Positions 1 through 7,624 of a DNA stretch of 64,000 nucleotides are shown piece after piece. The position numbers were made by a program, and so were the translations under genes. Origin of the DNA: DATDPM01 sp963841995 (GTDB taxonomy: Bacteria; Pseudomonadota; Alphaproteobacteria; DATDPM01); NCBI GenBank assembly GCA_963841995.1, contig CAWJEX010000002.1, positions 124,001-188,000 on the forward strand, written 5' to 3'. The stretch's first letter is position 1. Each line of letters begins with the position of its first letter. The notes under the pieces are model-generated. The model did no database searches. It was not told the DNA's origin and was given only the letters and a program-made list of their open reading frames with translations.

Positions 1-23
1 GCGTAGTTTTCGAACCTGTTCAT
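1..23 (-). CDS. Start of the next hyf gene (HyfF/antiporter-like subunit expected), truncated by the window edge
   Basis: Only the first seven codons are present (MNRFENY). The ATG overlaps the TGA of hyfE in an ATGA arrangement, and a GGGGGAGCAGGG purine stretch sits just upstream, so translation is probably coupled. In hyf-type operons the order hyfB-hyfC-hyfE is followed by hyfF, an antiporter-like membrane subunit. That identity comes from gene order alone, since too little sequence is visible to check it. Confidence 0.4.
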
Positions 24-685
24 CCCTGCTCCCCCCGGAAGGTGCCGAGGTATTGGACGTCGAGGGTGTCGAAGCGCTCGCGGATGCGGAAGAAGAAGAC
101 GCCGAAGACGACGAAGGCGATCAGGATCGAGAAGGCGACGCTGATTTCGACCACGAGCGGCATGCCCTTCACCCCCGTCGCCGCGAGGATGAGGCCGTTC
201 TCAATGGACATGAAGCCGACGACCTGGGTGATCGCGTTGCGCCGAGTGATCATCATCAATAGCCCAAGCAGCACGATCGAGAGGGCAAGCGCCAGGTCTT
301 CGCGGGCGAAAGCGGTGGAAGATGCGGTGACCGGAAGCACCACGAGAATCGACAGCGCCACCAGCCCGATGCCGCCCAGCATGGTGGAGCCGACGCCGAT
401 TACCGTTTCCACCTCGCGGTGGATCTCGAGCCTCACCACGATCCGGTGCAGGGCGACCGGGATGATGATGCCCTTGAACAAGAGCGCGATCGCCGCGGTG
501 ATGTAAAGATGCGGAGCGTTCTGAACGAAAGCCTGCCAAGCGACGGCGAGTGCCAGCACGATCGCATGAAGTGCAAAGCTGTTCAGGACCGCGAACATCC
601 GCCGCTGGTAAAGGAGCACGAAGCTCACCAGCAGCATCCCGCCGGCGAGCATGTGAGCGACGTCGAAGGCGAGCCCGTGCTGCAT
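20..685 (-). CDS. hyfE: Hydrogenase-4 membrane component E (HyfE-like)
   Basis: A protein of 221 residues, close to the usual HyfE length. It is almost entirely hydrophobic, with about six or seven membrane segments and a conserved-looking core around ITQVVGFMSIENGLILAA, typical of the HyfE family (a fusion of NuoK-like elements). It belongs to the membrane arm of group 4 energy-converting hydrogenase or formate hydrogenlyase type complexes, where it helps couple electron transfer to ion movement. The ATG at 685 overlaps the TGA of hyfC (ATGA), and its own stop overlaps the next gene's start, so the genes are translationally coupled. Family assignment is firm. The electron donor of the complex cannot be told from this window. 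Confidence 0.85.
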   Translation of the reverse strand: MQHGLAFDVAHMLAGGMLLVSFVLLYQRRMFAVLNSFALHAIVLALAVAWQAFVQNAPHLYITAAIALLFKGIIIPVALHRIVVRLEIHREVETVIGVGSTMLGGIGLVALSILVVLPVTASSTAFAREDLALALSIVLLGLLMMITRRNAITQVVGFMSIENGLILAATGVKGMPLVVEISVAFSILIAFVVFGVFFFRIRERFDTLDVQYLGTFRGEQG

Positions 686-1638
686 CAAAAGCTCCGCGAC
701 ACAAAGAGGAGGAGCGCCGCCAGAAGCCCGAGAAGCAGGGCGCCGGTCAGGAATTCGCTCACGCGGAACACCCGCATCTTGGCGACCGCCGTCTCGAACA
801 CCCCGAGAAAGGCCCCGCCCGCCGCAATCTTTCCGAGATAGGCGGCGAGTGCCGCCGATACCGCGCCAATTCCGGCGCCGGGAGCGGCGATGCCCCAGGG
901 CACGAACACGCAGCCGATAAGCGATATGTAGAGCAAGAGCTTGAGCGATGCCGCCGCCTCGATCAGCGCCAGATGCCGCCCCGAATATTCGAGCACCATC
1001 GCCTCGTGCACCATGGTGAGCTCGAGATGCGTCGCCGGATTGTCGACCGGAATGCGCGCGTTCTCGGCAATCGCCACCATGAGAAGCGCCACCAGCGCGA
1101 GACCCAGCGACACGCGCAATCCGACCTGATCGGAGGCGAAATAGGCCGTGACCGCGGACAGGTCCGTGGTCCCCGCCATAAGCGACAGGGTGAAGATGAT
1201 CATCAACATGGCGGGCTCGGCCAGCGAAGCGATCATCATCTCGCGGCTCGATCCGATGCCGCCGAAGCTCGTTCCGACATCGAGCCCGGCCAGCGCCAGC
1301 ATGAAACGAGAGGTTCCCAGCAACGCGATGATGGCGATGAGGTCGGCCGCGCGCCCAAGCGGCAGCCCGGCCGCGAATGTCGGGACAAAAGCGGCGGCGG
1401 CCCACACCGTGGCGAATACGAGATAGGGCGCCGCCTGGAAAAGCCACGAGGCGTTTTCGGCGAGCACCAACTCTTTTCGCGCCAGACGCAGGAGATCGCG
1501 GTAAGGCTGCAACACGGGAGCGCCGCGCCGCCGCGTCAGCCGCGCCTTCACTTTGCGGACAAGACCGGTAAGGGCGGGCGCCAACGCCACCACCAAGGCC
1601 ATCTGGCCGGCCTGCAGGGCAAAAGCGCTCATCGCCAT
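685..1638 (-). CDS. hyfC: Hydrogenase-4 membrane component C (NuoH-like, HyfC/HycD)
   Basis: A protein of 317 residues related to complex I subunit NuoH. It has about eight hydrophobic segments, and the family's acidic loop is visible as NPATHLELTMVHEAMVLEY near residues 205-223, which lies beside the quinone or ferredoxin-facing interface in this superfamily. It would anchor the peripheral catalytic subunits to the membrane arm. The start overlaps the end of hyfB by about ten bases and the stop overlaps hyfE, so it sits inside one minus-strand operon. HycD and HyfC cannot be separated by sequence alone; the hyfB-C-E order favours HyfC. Confidence 0.88.
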   Translation of the reverse strand: MAMSAFALQAGQMALVVALAPALTGLVRKVKARLTRRRGAPVLQPYRDLLRLARKELVLAENASWLFQAAPYLVFATVWAAAAFVPTFAAGLPLGRAADLIAIIALLGTSRFMLALAGLDVGTSFGGIGSSREMMIASLAEPAMLMIIFTLSLMAGTTDLSAVTAYFASDQVGLRVSLGLALVALLMVAIAENARIPVDNPATHLELTMVHEAMVLEYSGRHLALIEAAASLKLLLYISLIGCVFVPWGIAAPGAGIGAVSAALAAYLGKIAAGGAFLGVFETAVAKMRVFRVSEFLTGALLLGLLAALLLFVSRSF

Positions 1639-3638
1639 AGCGCCACCACCGATAGCAGCAGGATCAGCGCGCCGAACACCATGGTCAGATAGCGGCGGAT
1701 GCTGAAGAATTGGACGCGATTGAACCGGCCGGCGGCATAGTCGACGGCCGCGGCAACAGGCAGATAGAGCAGTTCCCAGGCGTAGTCGCGCAGGCGCACA
1801 TGGAAAGCGGCCGGCCGGACGTCGCCGGGAGGCGGCATGTCCACCGTCTCGCGGGCGTGAAACACGACGCGGCCGAACACGCGGCGGATCGGCTCGGCAA
1901 AACTGTCGGCGGTGTACTGGGTAGCCGGGTTGGGATCGGGAAAACCGCAGTCCCAGGCCGGCGCACGGCGCAGCCGCGACGAGCCGACGAGCCGCACAAC
2001 AAAGAAGGTGAAAGCGGCGGCGAAGATGACGAGCGCGAACACGACAATGCCGCTATAGGAATTTTGGGACGCGAACGGCATCAGAACCAGCCAATTCGCA
2101 CTCGCAGCTGCCGGCGTTGCGCCGCCGACGAGCTCCCGCACCGCCGGTGTCAACGCTTCGATCGCAACACCGGGAGCAATACCGGCAAAGAGGCATATCC
2201 CCGCCAGCACCGCCATGCTGGCGCGCGAATAAAGGTCCGTCTCGTCGGCGTTCGCCACCGCTTGCGAGCGCGCCCGTCCCAGAAAAGTAATACCGAAGGC
2301 CTTCACGAAACACGCGGCGGCGAGGGCCGCAGACAGTGCGAGCAGCGCACCCACCGCCGGGACCAGGAATTTGAGCGCCCATTGCGGCAGCGCGGGGCTG
2401 ATCAATATCGCCTGCAACGTCAGCCATTCGGAGGCGAAGCCGTTGAGCGGCGGCAAGGCGGAGATCGCGGCCGAGCCGACAAGGAACAGGCATGCGGTCT
2501 GTGGCATCCGGGCGATGAGGCCGCCCAACCGTTCCATGTCGCGCTCGCCGGTGGCAGTTTGCACCGCCCCGGCGCCGAAGAAGAGCAGGCTCTTGAACAC
2601 CGAATGATTGAAGACGTGGAACAGCGCCGCGCTCAACGCAAGCGCCGCCGCCGGCACCAAGCCGTTCGCCTGGAACGCGAGAGCCAAGCCAAGGCCGATG
2701 AAGATGATGCCAATATTTTCGACCGTGTGATAGGCGAGGAGCCGCTTCAAATCGTGTTGCATCAGGGCATAGAGGACGCCCATCACGGCGGTGAGGCCGC
2801 CGAGCGCGAGCACGATCGCGCCCCACCACCATTGCGCGCCGCCGACAAGGTCGAACAGAATCCGCACGACGGCATAGACCGCGACCTTGGTCATGACCCC
2901 GCTCATCAGCGCCGAGACATGGCTGGGTGCGGCAGGATGGGCGAGCGGCAGCCAGGCGTGAAGCGGCACCAGTCCGGCTTTCGAACCAGCGCCGACCAGA
3001 ACCAGCGCGAGCACGGCTGCCGCGCTTCCGGCGCTCAATACATGCTCGCGGATCGCGGCAAATGCATAATCGCCGCCGGACCCGGCCATCATACCGAAAG
3101 CGAGCAACAAGGCGACTGTCCCGGCACTCGCCATGACCAGATAAACGTAACCGGCATGAAGGTTCGCCTTCTCGCGGTGATGGGCGAGCACGAGGGCCCA
3201 GGAGGAAAGCGACATGAATTCCCACGAGACCAGGAAGGCGAAGGCATCGTCGGCGAGAACGACCAAATTCATCCCTGCCAGGAACAGCGGATAGAACGGG
3301 AGGATGCGGTCCGGCTCGCTCTCATGCCGGCCATAGCCGAGCCCGTAAAGACTGGCCATGGCTCCGCCGAGATTGACGATGCCGAGGAAAACCGCCGCGA
3401 GCGCGTCCATGGCGAAATGCGCGCCAAGCCAAGGCAGGCCGAGCGGCACCGACAACGCCGCCCGCCCCGCACCAGCATTGAGCAGCCCTTCCGCGGCGAG
3501 GCCGAACAACGCAGCGCAGACGGCAAAACAGCCGCCATAGACGATGATCCGTCCCGACGCCTGCCTTGCGGTCGCAGCACCGGCCACCCCCAACACGAGC
3601 AACAGCAGAGTCAGCTCGAGAGCGGAGGCGAGGTGCAT
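1629..3638 (-). CDS. hyfB: Hydrogenase-4 component B, antiporter-like subunit (HyfB)
   Basis: A NuoL/NuoM-type ion-translocating membrane subunit of 669 residues from the chosen ATG, matching the usual length of about 670. Landmark motifs are SWEFMSLSSWALV, with the membrane glutamate of antiporter-like subunits, and KAGLVPLHAWLPLAHPAAPS, with the partner lysine and histidines. The C-terminal part carries the extra helices typical of HyfB/HycC. An in-frame start at 3716 would add a 26-residue polar arginine-rich leader unlike the family, so 3638 is preferred. It is the first gene of the visible operon; about 95 bp upstream lies an imperfect sigma-54-like TGGCA-N7-TTGA (GA instead of GC at -12). 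The catalytic hydrogenase genes would lie left of the window. Confidence 0.88.
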   Translation of the reverse strand: MHLASALELTLLLLVLGVAGAATARQASGRIIVYGGCFAVCAALFGLAAEGLLNAGAGRAALSVPLGLPWLGAHFAMDALAAVFLGIVNLGGAMASLYGLGYGRHESEPDRILPFYPLFLAGMNLVVLADDAFAFLVSWEFMSLSSWALVLAHHREKANLHAGYVYLVMASAGTVALLLAFGMMAGSGGDYAFAAIREHVLSAGSAAAVLALVLVGAGSKAGLVPLHAWLPLAHPAAPSHVSALMSGVMTKVAVYAVVRILFDLVGGAQWWWGAIVLALGGLTAVMGVLYALMQHDLKRLLAYHTVENIGIIFIGLGLALAFQANGLVPAAALALSAALFHVFNHSVFKSLLFFGAGAVQTATGERDMERLGGLIARMPQTACLFLVGSAAISALPPLNGFASEWLTLQAILISPALPQWALKFLVPAVGALLALSAALAAACFVKAFGITFLGRARSQAVANADETDLYSRASMAVLAGICLFAGIAPGVAIEALTPAVRELVGGATPAAASANWLVLMPFASQNSYSGIVVFALVIFAAAFTFFVVRLVGSSRLRRAPAWDCGFPDPNPATQYTADSFAEPIRRVFGRVVFHARETVDMPPPGDVRPAAFHVRLRDYAWELLYLPVAAAVDYAAGRFNRVQFFSIRRYLTMVFGALILLLSVVALWR

Positions 3639-3764
3639 ATCGTTTACCGCCCGCGCCTTATCGCAAGGCGCCAATTGCGGCCCGGAGCGCTTCGCCCCTT
3701 GCGCCGCAGGGCGCATTGCCGATTATGTGATCGCGAATAGCTCAATTTGCTTGCCAACGGGCGC

Positions 3765-3857
3765 TCATGCTTTCAAGCGCCCGCGCAGCTTGCGCAGCTT
3801 GCGCTGATCGATGCCGAGCAAGGTGCTGGCGGCCCGGAGCTGCGCGGCGGTGATCAT
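3765..3857 (-). pseudogene. Remnant of an XRE-type helix-turn-helix regulator N-terminus (30 codons)
   Basis: The short frame starts MITAAQLRAASTLLGIDQRK, the very recognisable opening of alphaproteobacterial XRE/Cro-like regulators, in which it is normally followed by the recognition helix. Here a duplicated block (two CGCAAGCTG units in tandem) follows, then a basic tail and a stop, so the recognition helix is missing. It sits upstream of hyfB on the same strand. I read it as a decayed regulator fragment; a functional 30-residue peptide is possible but has no support. The rest of the 3639-4138 gap holds no other convincing gene. Confidence 0.5.
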
Positions 3858-3914
3858 GCCAAAAACATCAATTGGGAGGGTTGAGACACGAACTGTGACT
3901 TACAATACATGGAT

Positions 3915-3934
3915 ATTAGCGTTCAAACGCTAAT
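3915..3934. promoter_or_regulatory. Perfect 9-bp inverted repeat, possible operator
   Basis: Arms ATTAGCGTT and AACGCTAAT are separated by two bases (CA), giving a near-perfect 20-bp palindrome in an otherwise gene-free stretch about 60 bp upstream of the HTH remnant and beyond the end of the methyltransferase gene. The size and symmetry fit the binding site of a dimeric HTH repressor. Which protein would bind it is unknown, and the adjacent HTH gene is broken. Confidence 0.35.
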
Positions 3935-4138
3935 TTATTGCGGCGGAGGCTTGGTTTCCCTGTGCCATGGGCTGAAGGCCCAAAGCATGCGAGCTCAAGG
4001 CCTGCGCCCGCTGTTGGTTCGGTTCGCACCCAGCATCGAAGACGCCATCGAGAACTATCGCGGGGGTTGGGATCGGGGAGTGCGAAGGGAATTCGGGAGC
4101 ATGACACGATAGCGCTACGTAATCTTGCCTTAGTCAAT

Positions 4139-4957
4139 CTACCCCTTCTCAAACACATTGATCGTGTAGCCGTCGCGCAAGACGCTCATGAACAGCCGCA
4201 CGATGAAGGCGGGCGCGGGGAAGGCCCCGTGTTGTGCGGCGAAGAGCGCCACCGATTGGCTGCTGATGTGCTGGTAGCCGTCGCCGGTGAAAATCTTGGC
4301 GGGCGCGTCGCTGAGTTTGGCGAAGGTGGCACCCATGCCTTTGATCTTCTCGTGCGTCGTGCGGCTGTATCTCTTGAGGAAACGCCGCGTCATCAAATCG
4401 CAAATGAGCGCGTGTTTGGGAAATAGCCGCTGCAAGGTATGCATCAGGACGCCCAGCTGCTCCGGGCTTAGATACATAAAGACGCCCTCGACGACGAACA
4501 CCGCCGATTTAAATGTCGCATAGGGCGCCAATTTCGATTCCAGGGTTTCGCTGGCGAAGTTGATCGGGATGCGGCGCAGCTCGTTTTTGCATTGCCCAGG
4601 CGGAAGCCGGGCGTTCTTGTAATCGAAGACTTGCGGCTCATCGAATTCGAGCCAGACTCCGCCGTTGAGCCGAAAGGCGCGGGTATCGAATCCGGCACCA
4701 ATGACGACGACTAAAAGCTTAGGATCGGTGGCGAGGCGCTCGCGCAATATGTCGTCGATGATCCGGTGGCGCGCGACGCACATCACATTCGGCCATTTCT
4801 CTTTGTCGAAGGATTTGAGGATGCGAATGCCGCGCTCGTCCATGAAGGACTTTGCAAAATGATCGCCGCAGAGGGGATCGGCGGATTCGGCGTCCCGCGC
4901 CCGCAGGCCGCAGCACCAAAACGCGGTGTCGGAGATCGGATTCGTTGGCTTGCTCAT
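4139..4957 (-). CDS. Class I SAM-dependent methyltransferase, leucine carboxyl methyltransferase/PPM family
   Basis: A cytoplasmic protein of 272 residues. Visible features are the SAM-binding glycine loop VVVIGAGFDTRAFRL, the acidic ribose-binding end LEFDEP, and FVVEGVFMYLSPEQ, all hallmarks of the LCMT/PPM-like O-methyltransferases often annotated as polyketide or TIGR00027-type methyltransferases. The natural substrate cannot be deduced. ATG 4957 is chosen because the conserved NPISDTAFWCCGLRA region follows it directly; upstream in-frame sequence is arginine- and proline-rich and not family-like. A purine stretch GAGGGG lies about 13 bases upstream. The gene stands alone behind two terminators. 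Confidence 0.75.
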   Translation of the reverse strand: MSKPTNPISDTAFWCCGLRARDAESADPLCGDHFAKSFMDERGIRILKSFDKEKWPNVMCVARHRIIDDILRERLATDPKLLVVVIGAGFDTRAFRLNGGVWLEFDEPQVFDYKNARLPPGQCKNELRRIPINFASETLESKLAPYATFKSAVFVVEGVFMYLSPEQLGVLMHTLQRLFPKHALICDLMTRRFLKRYSRTTHEKIKGMGATFAKLSDAPAKIFTGDGYQHISSQSVALFAAQHGAFPAPAFIVRLFMSVLRDGYTINVFEKG

Positions 4958-5126
4958 CGCTCGCAATCCCCTCGCCGCGGTTGCGGGCGCGGATTGCGAG
5001 CCCACGCCCGTTGCCAAGCGGCCGGGCTCAGCCCCTCGCAACCGATGGCTTATTCCGAATATACCCAGGTTCCGCGGCAATGGAGGCGGGCCGGTCCCTG
5101 AGGGGACCCCTTTAAAATAAAACAAG

Positions 5127-5146
5127 CCCGCCAGTAGGGAGGCGGG
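5127..5146 (-). terminator. Intrinsic terminator, distal copy
   Basis: Read on the minus strand, a 6-bp stem (CCCGCC / GGCGGG) with an 8-base loop is followed by CTTGTTTTATTTT. It is nearly the same hairpin and loop as the copy at 5167-5192. It ends transcription coming from the small gene at 5258-5359 and isolates the downstream methyltransferase. Confidence 0.7.
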
Positions 5147-5166
5147 GAAGTCCGTTAAAATAATTC

Positions 5167-5192
5167 GGGCCCGCCGGTAGGGAGGCGGGCCC
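5167..5192 (-). terminator. Intrinsic terminator, proximal copy
   Basis: A perfect 9-bp stem (GGGCCCGCC / GGCGGGCCC) with loop TCCCTACC on the minus strand, followed by GAATTATTTTAA. Together with the hairpin at 5127-5146 it forms a tandem terminator pair directly downstream of the small gene at 5258-5359. A second, weaker inverted repeat (AGGCGAG / CTCGCCT) lies between this hairpin and the small gene. Confidence 0.72.
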
Positions 5193-5257
5193 GGGGGGTC
5201 AACCAGGCGAGATTAAATCCGGGGGGATGCTCGCCTAGGGACAGAGGAATGACGGTG

Positions 5258-5359
5258 TTAACCTTTGCTCGTAACTGCCGTCGCCCACGCTAGAGCCAAA
5301 CCGAGGGATACGAAGGCGACCAGCGTCATAATCAGATAAGCGAACTCTCCTGAACTCAT
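5258..5359 (-). CDS. Small single-span membrane protein (33 residues), probable redox-controlled gene
   Basis: An ATG preceded by an excellent ribosome binding site (AGGGAGGAACCG, six-base spacing to the ATG) opens a 33-codon frame. The product is a short polar N-terminus MSSGEFAY, one hydrophobic helix of about 20 residues, and a short TSKG tail. The promoter side carries a perfect TTGATCTGGATCAA palindrome (5410-5423), and two intrinsic terminators follow the gene, so it is a complete single-gene unit. Small one-helix proteins of this kind often associate with oxidases or transporters (CydX, CcoQ and CoxF are examples), but I do not recognise this one. No function is assigned. Confidence 0.7.
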   Translation of the reverse strand: MSSGEFAYLIMTLVAFVSLGLALAWATAVTSKG

Positions 5360-5409
5360 CGGTTCCTCCCTTATCCCCCATAGCCTTGGCCAAAGACCGG
5401 GGAGGCGCC

Positions 5410-5423
5410 TTGATCTGGATCAA
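5410..5423. promoter_or_regulatory. FNR/FixK/Anr-type binding site
   Basis: The sequence TTGAT-CTGG-ATCAA matches the FNR/FixK consensus TTGAT-N4-ATCAA exactly, and flanking bases extend the symmetry (CCTTGATC / GATCAAGG). It is centred 57 bp upstream of the ATG of the 33-residue membrane protein gene. With a TATGGG-like -10 around 5377-5382 it would sit at roughly -41 to -46, the class II activation position. No other nearby start is in a suitable orientation. Confidence 0.7.
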
Positions 5424-5505
5424 GGGGGGCTGCGGCGGCTTGCCGCAGGCTTTTTCAAGGGGTTGGGGAAAGGGGGCCGGCCGTTCGGCGCTGAGCCGAA
5501 AGCGC

Positions 5506-6072
5506 TTAAGCAGCGGGCCTATAGCGCAAAATGACAAATTTCGCCGCGCCGTAGCGGCGCTCTTCGAGAACGTCGAAATCCGCAGGGGCGGCGAGCTCCT
5601 CCCGGGCGCCGATTTCGGCGACGATCACCGCGTCGGGCGCCAGCCAGCCATGGCGGGCAAAGGCGCGCAAAGCCGGCACCGCCAGATTGGCACCATAGGG
5701 CGGATCGAGCAGAACGAGATTGCAGGGCTCGCCCTTGGGCGGGCGCGTCGCATCGGCGTAAAACAGCGTGGCTCGCCGGTCCTCGGAGAGGGCTTGGAGA
5801 TTTTCCCGGGCGATGCCGAGGGCGACCCGGTTGTTGTCGAGAAAGAACGCATGCCGCGCACCCCGCGACAGCGCCTCGATCCCCATGGCGCCGGTGCCGC
5901 AAAAGGCGTCGAGCACGCGGGCGCCCTCGAGAGCGAAGGGCGAACCCTCGAAGCTGCGGTGGGTGAGAATGTTGAACAGCGCCTGCCGGGCGCGATCGGC
6001 GGTCGGGCGGATATCGCGGCCCACCGGCGCACGTATCGTTCTTCCGCGGTGGCGGCCGGCGATAATGCGCAT
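5506..6072 (-). CDS. rsmD: 16S rRNA (guanine966-N2)-methyltransferase
   Basis: A protein of 188 residues, the normal RsmD length. It starts MRIIAGRHRGR, followed by RPTADRARQALFN, the SAM-binding motif VLDAFCGTGAMGIEAL (residues 53-68) and the catalytic DPPYG motif (123-127). These are diagnostic for the enzyme that methylates G966 in helix 31 of 16S rRNA during 30S assembly. It ends 146 bp from the small membrane-protein gene and lies six bases downstream of the amidotransferase gene on the same strand, so the two are probably cotranscribed. Confidence 0.93.
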   Translation of the reverse strand: MRIIAGRHRGRTIRAPVGRDIRPTADRARQALFNILTHRSFEGSPFALEGARVLDAFCGTGAMGIEALSRGARHAFFLDNNRVALGIARENLQALSEDRRATLFYADATRPPKGEPCNLVLLDPPYGANLAVPALRAFARHGWLAPDAVIVAEIGAREELAAPADFDVLEERRYGAAKFVILRYRPAA

Positions 6073-6077
6073 CGATC

Positions 6078-6791
6078 CTACCGCTTTGCCGCGTCGATGA
6101 AGGCGGCGAAGATCTTATCGTCGCCGGGGCTGATCGAATATTCCGGGTGCCATTGCACGCCGAGGCAGAAGCGGAGCCGCGGATCTTCAATGCCTTCGAT
6201 CACGCCGTCGCTCGACGTTGCGTTCACCACCACGCCGGGCCCAACCGATTTCGCCGCCTGATGATGGGCGGAATTGACCGGCAGGCTGCGCTCTCCGGTG
6301 ATGCGGTGAAGCAAGGTTCCGGGTTTCACCGCGACGTCATGGCCGGGAACGGTGCGCGGACCCGGCTGCTCATGGGCCAAGGCGCCTTCCACCTCATCGG
6401 GAATGTGCTGATAGAGCGTGCCGCCGAGCAGCACGTTCAAGAGCTGCTGGCCGCCGCAAATGCCGAGCACCGGCATGTTGCGCTTGATCGCCTCCTTGGT
6501 GACTTCGGTTTCGAAGCGCGTGCGCCGGTCTTTGGTCTTCACGGTAGGGTGGCGATTTTCAGCGCCAAACATCGCGGGATCGATATCGAAATTGCCGCCC
6601 GTCACGACGAGCCCATCGATTTTGTCTAAATAAACGCCGGCAAGTTCCGGTTCGTGGGGAAGCATGAGCGGAACGCCACCAGCCCGGGTCACCGCGTCGG
6701 CATAGTTTTGCCGCAGGAAATAGGTCGGCATCCGGACGTGCTCGTTCGGCTCCTCCATGTCGGCGGTAATCCCGATGACGGGTTTGCTCAT
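6078..6791 (-). CDS. Class I glutamine amidotransferase, gamma-glutamyl-GABA hydrolase (PuuD) family
   Basis: A peptidase C26 family protein of 237 residues. The nucleophile elbow GICGGQQLLN places Cys at 112, and QWHPEYS supplies His215 and Glu217, so the Cys-His-Glu triad is intact. GGNFDIDPAMFG near residues 66-76 is the family's oxyanion loop region. PuuD removes glutamate from gamma-glutamyl-GABA in putrescine catabolism, but no other puu genes are nearby, so the actual gamma-glutamyl substrate is open. It precedes rsmD by five bases on the same strand. Confidence 0.8.
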   Translation of the reverse strand: MSKPVIGITADMEEPNEHVRMPTYFLRQNYADAVTRAGGVPLMLPHEPELAGVYLDKIDGLVVTGGNFDIDPAMFGAENRHPTVKTKDRRTRFETEVTKEAIKRNMPVLGICGGQQLLNVLLGGTLYQHIPDEVEGALAHEQPGPRTVPGHDVAVKPGTLLHRITGERSLPVNSAHHQAAKSVGPGVVVNATSSDGVIEGIEDPRLRFCLGVQWHPEYSISPGDDKIFAAFIDAAKR

Positions 6792-6957
6792 GACTTACTC
6801 GGGTATGGCGCGGGGCACTCTAGAGCATGATCCTGCCAGTCTCTAGGAGGGAAATCCGCCCCCTACAACCGTAGCCGGTATACAGAGCTGTCCGGACGGG
6901 CAAAGCCCGTCATCGGGCTGTCTTGACGGAAAACGCCGGCAACCGCAAGGTGCCGCA

Positions 6958-7410
6958 ATGTGCGAATCTCCCTTCATGGCGCGGGCCATAAGGCTTGCCG
7001 AAGAGGCCGCGATCCGGGGTGAAGTGCCGGTCGGCTGCGTCATCGTCGATGGCGAAACCGGTGAAATCCTCGGCGAATCGGCCAACCGCACCGAAGAGCA
7101 TCGTGACCCGACCGCTCATGCGGAACTGGCGGCGCTTCGCGAGGCCTGCGCCAAAGCAGGATCGCCGCGGCTGGCCAAGGCCGATCTCTATGTGACGTTG
7201 GAACCTTGCGCCATGTGCGCGGCGGCGATTTCGCTTGCCCGTATCCGCCGGCTTTATTACGGCGCCTACGATCCGAAAATGGGCGCGGTAGATCATGGAC
7301 CGCGATTTTTTCAATCGCCGAGCTGCCATCACCGCCCCGAAGTGATCGCCGGCATGAGCGAGCGGCGCTGCGGACAACTGCTGAAGATTTTTTTCGCTGA
7401 ACGGCGTTAG
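6958..7410 (+). CDS. tadA: tRNA-specific adenosine deaminase
   Basis: A zinc-dependent deaminase of 150 residues with HAE (residues 54-56) and PCAMC (83-87), the canonical TadA zinc-binding and catalytic motifs. It is followed by the conserved C-terminal run around DPKMGAVDHGPRFF. TadA converts A34 to inosine in the anticodon of tRNA-Arg(ACG), which is needed to read CGN codons. The ATG has AAGGTG six bases upstream. It is divergent from the amidotransferase gene and convergent with purD, with a dispersed repeat in the gap to purD. Confidence 0.93.
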   Translation: MCESPFMARAIRLAEEAAIRGEVPVGCVIVDGETGEILGESANRTEEHRDPTAHAELAALREACAKAGSPRLAKADLYVTLEPCAMCAAAISLARIRRLYYGAYDPKMGAVDHGPRFFQSPSCHHRPEVIAGMSERRCGQLLKIFFAERR

Positions 7411-7450
7411 CGCACCCCGTTTCATTGGAGCCGCAGCACAATCTAATTTT

Positions 7451-7594
7451 AAGCTCCTCCCGCTTGCAGGGGAGGTTGGGAGGGGGTGTGATAAAGGCTT
7501 GCGGTTGCTCAACAAATTGTTGACCCCCAGCTGCGAAATCCAAGGCTTTGACCTCGCAAAGCCGGGCTTTCGCTTCCTCCCCCTCAAGGGGGGC
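7451..7594 (-). repeat. Dispersed intergenic repeat, copy A
   Basis: About 145 bp of GC-rich, partly palindromic DNA between the convergent ends of tadA and purD. Read on the minus strand it aligns nearly end to end with 46291-46436. Shared blocks include GGGGGAGGAAGCGAAA, GGCTTTGCGA, TCAAAGCCTTGG, TTTCGCA and the closing CCTCCC / GGGAGG runs. Both ends can fold as C/G-rich hairpins. The copies differ by scattered substitutions, so this looks like an old interspersed element family rather than a recent insertion. Confidence 0.75.
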
Positions 7595-7624
7595 ACAAAC
7601 AAGGATGATTCCGTCCAATCGGAT

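Noticed and set aside
1710..3740. A 676-codon open frame on the plus strand opposite hyfB
   Set aside because: It is rich in Arg, Gln, His and Glu without domain motifs, and mirrors a clear membrane protein on the other strand. High-GC codon bias makes such antisense frames common here.
3735..3752. Sigma-54 promoter for the hyf operon
   Set aside because: The -24 GG is present but the -12 element reads TTGA instead of TTGC, so it is mentioned only as a possibility.
3909..4112. A 67-codon plus-strand frame in the 3.9-4.1 kb gap
   Set aside because: No ribosome site, no recognisable motif, and its start overlaps the palindrome at 3915-3934.
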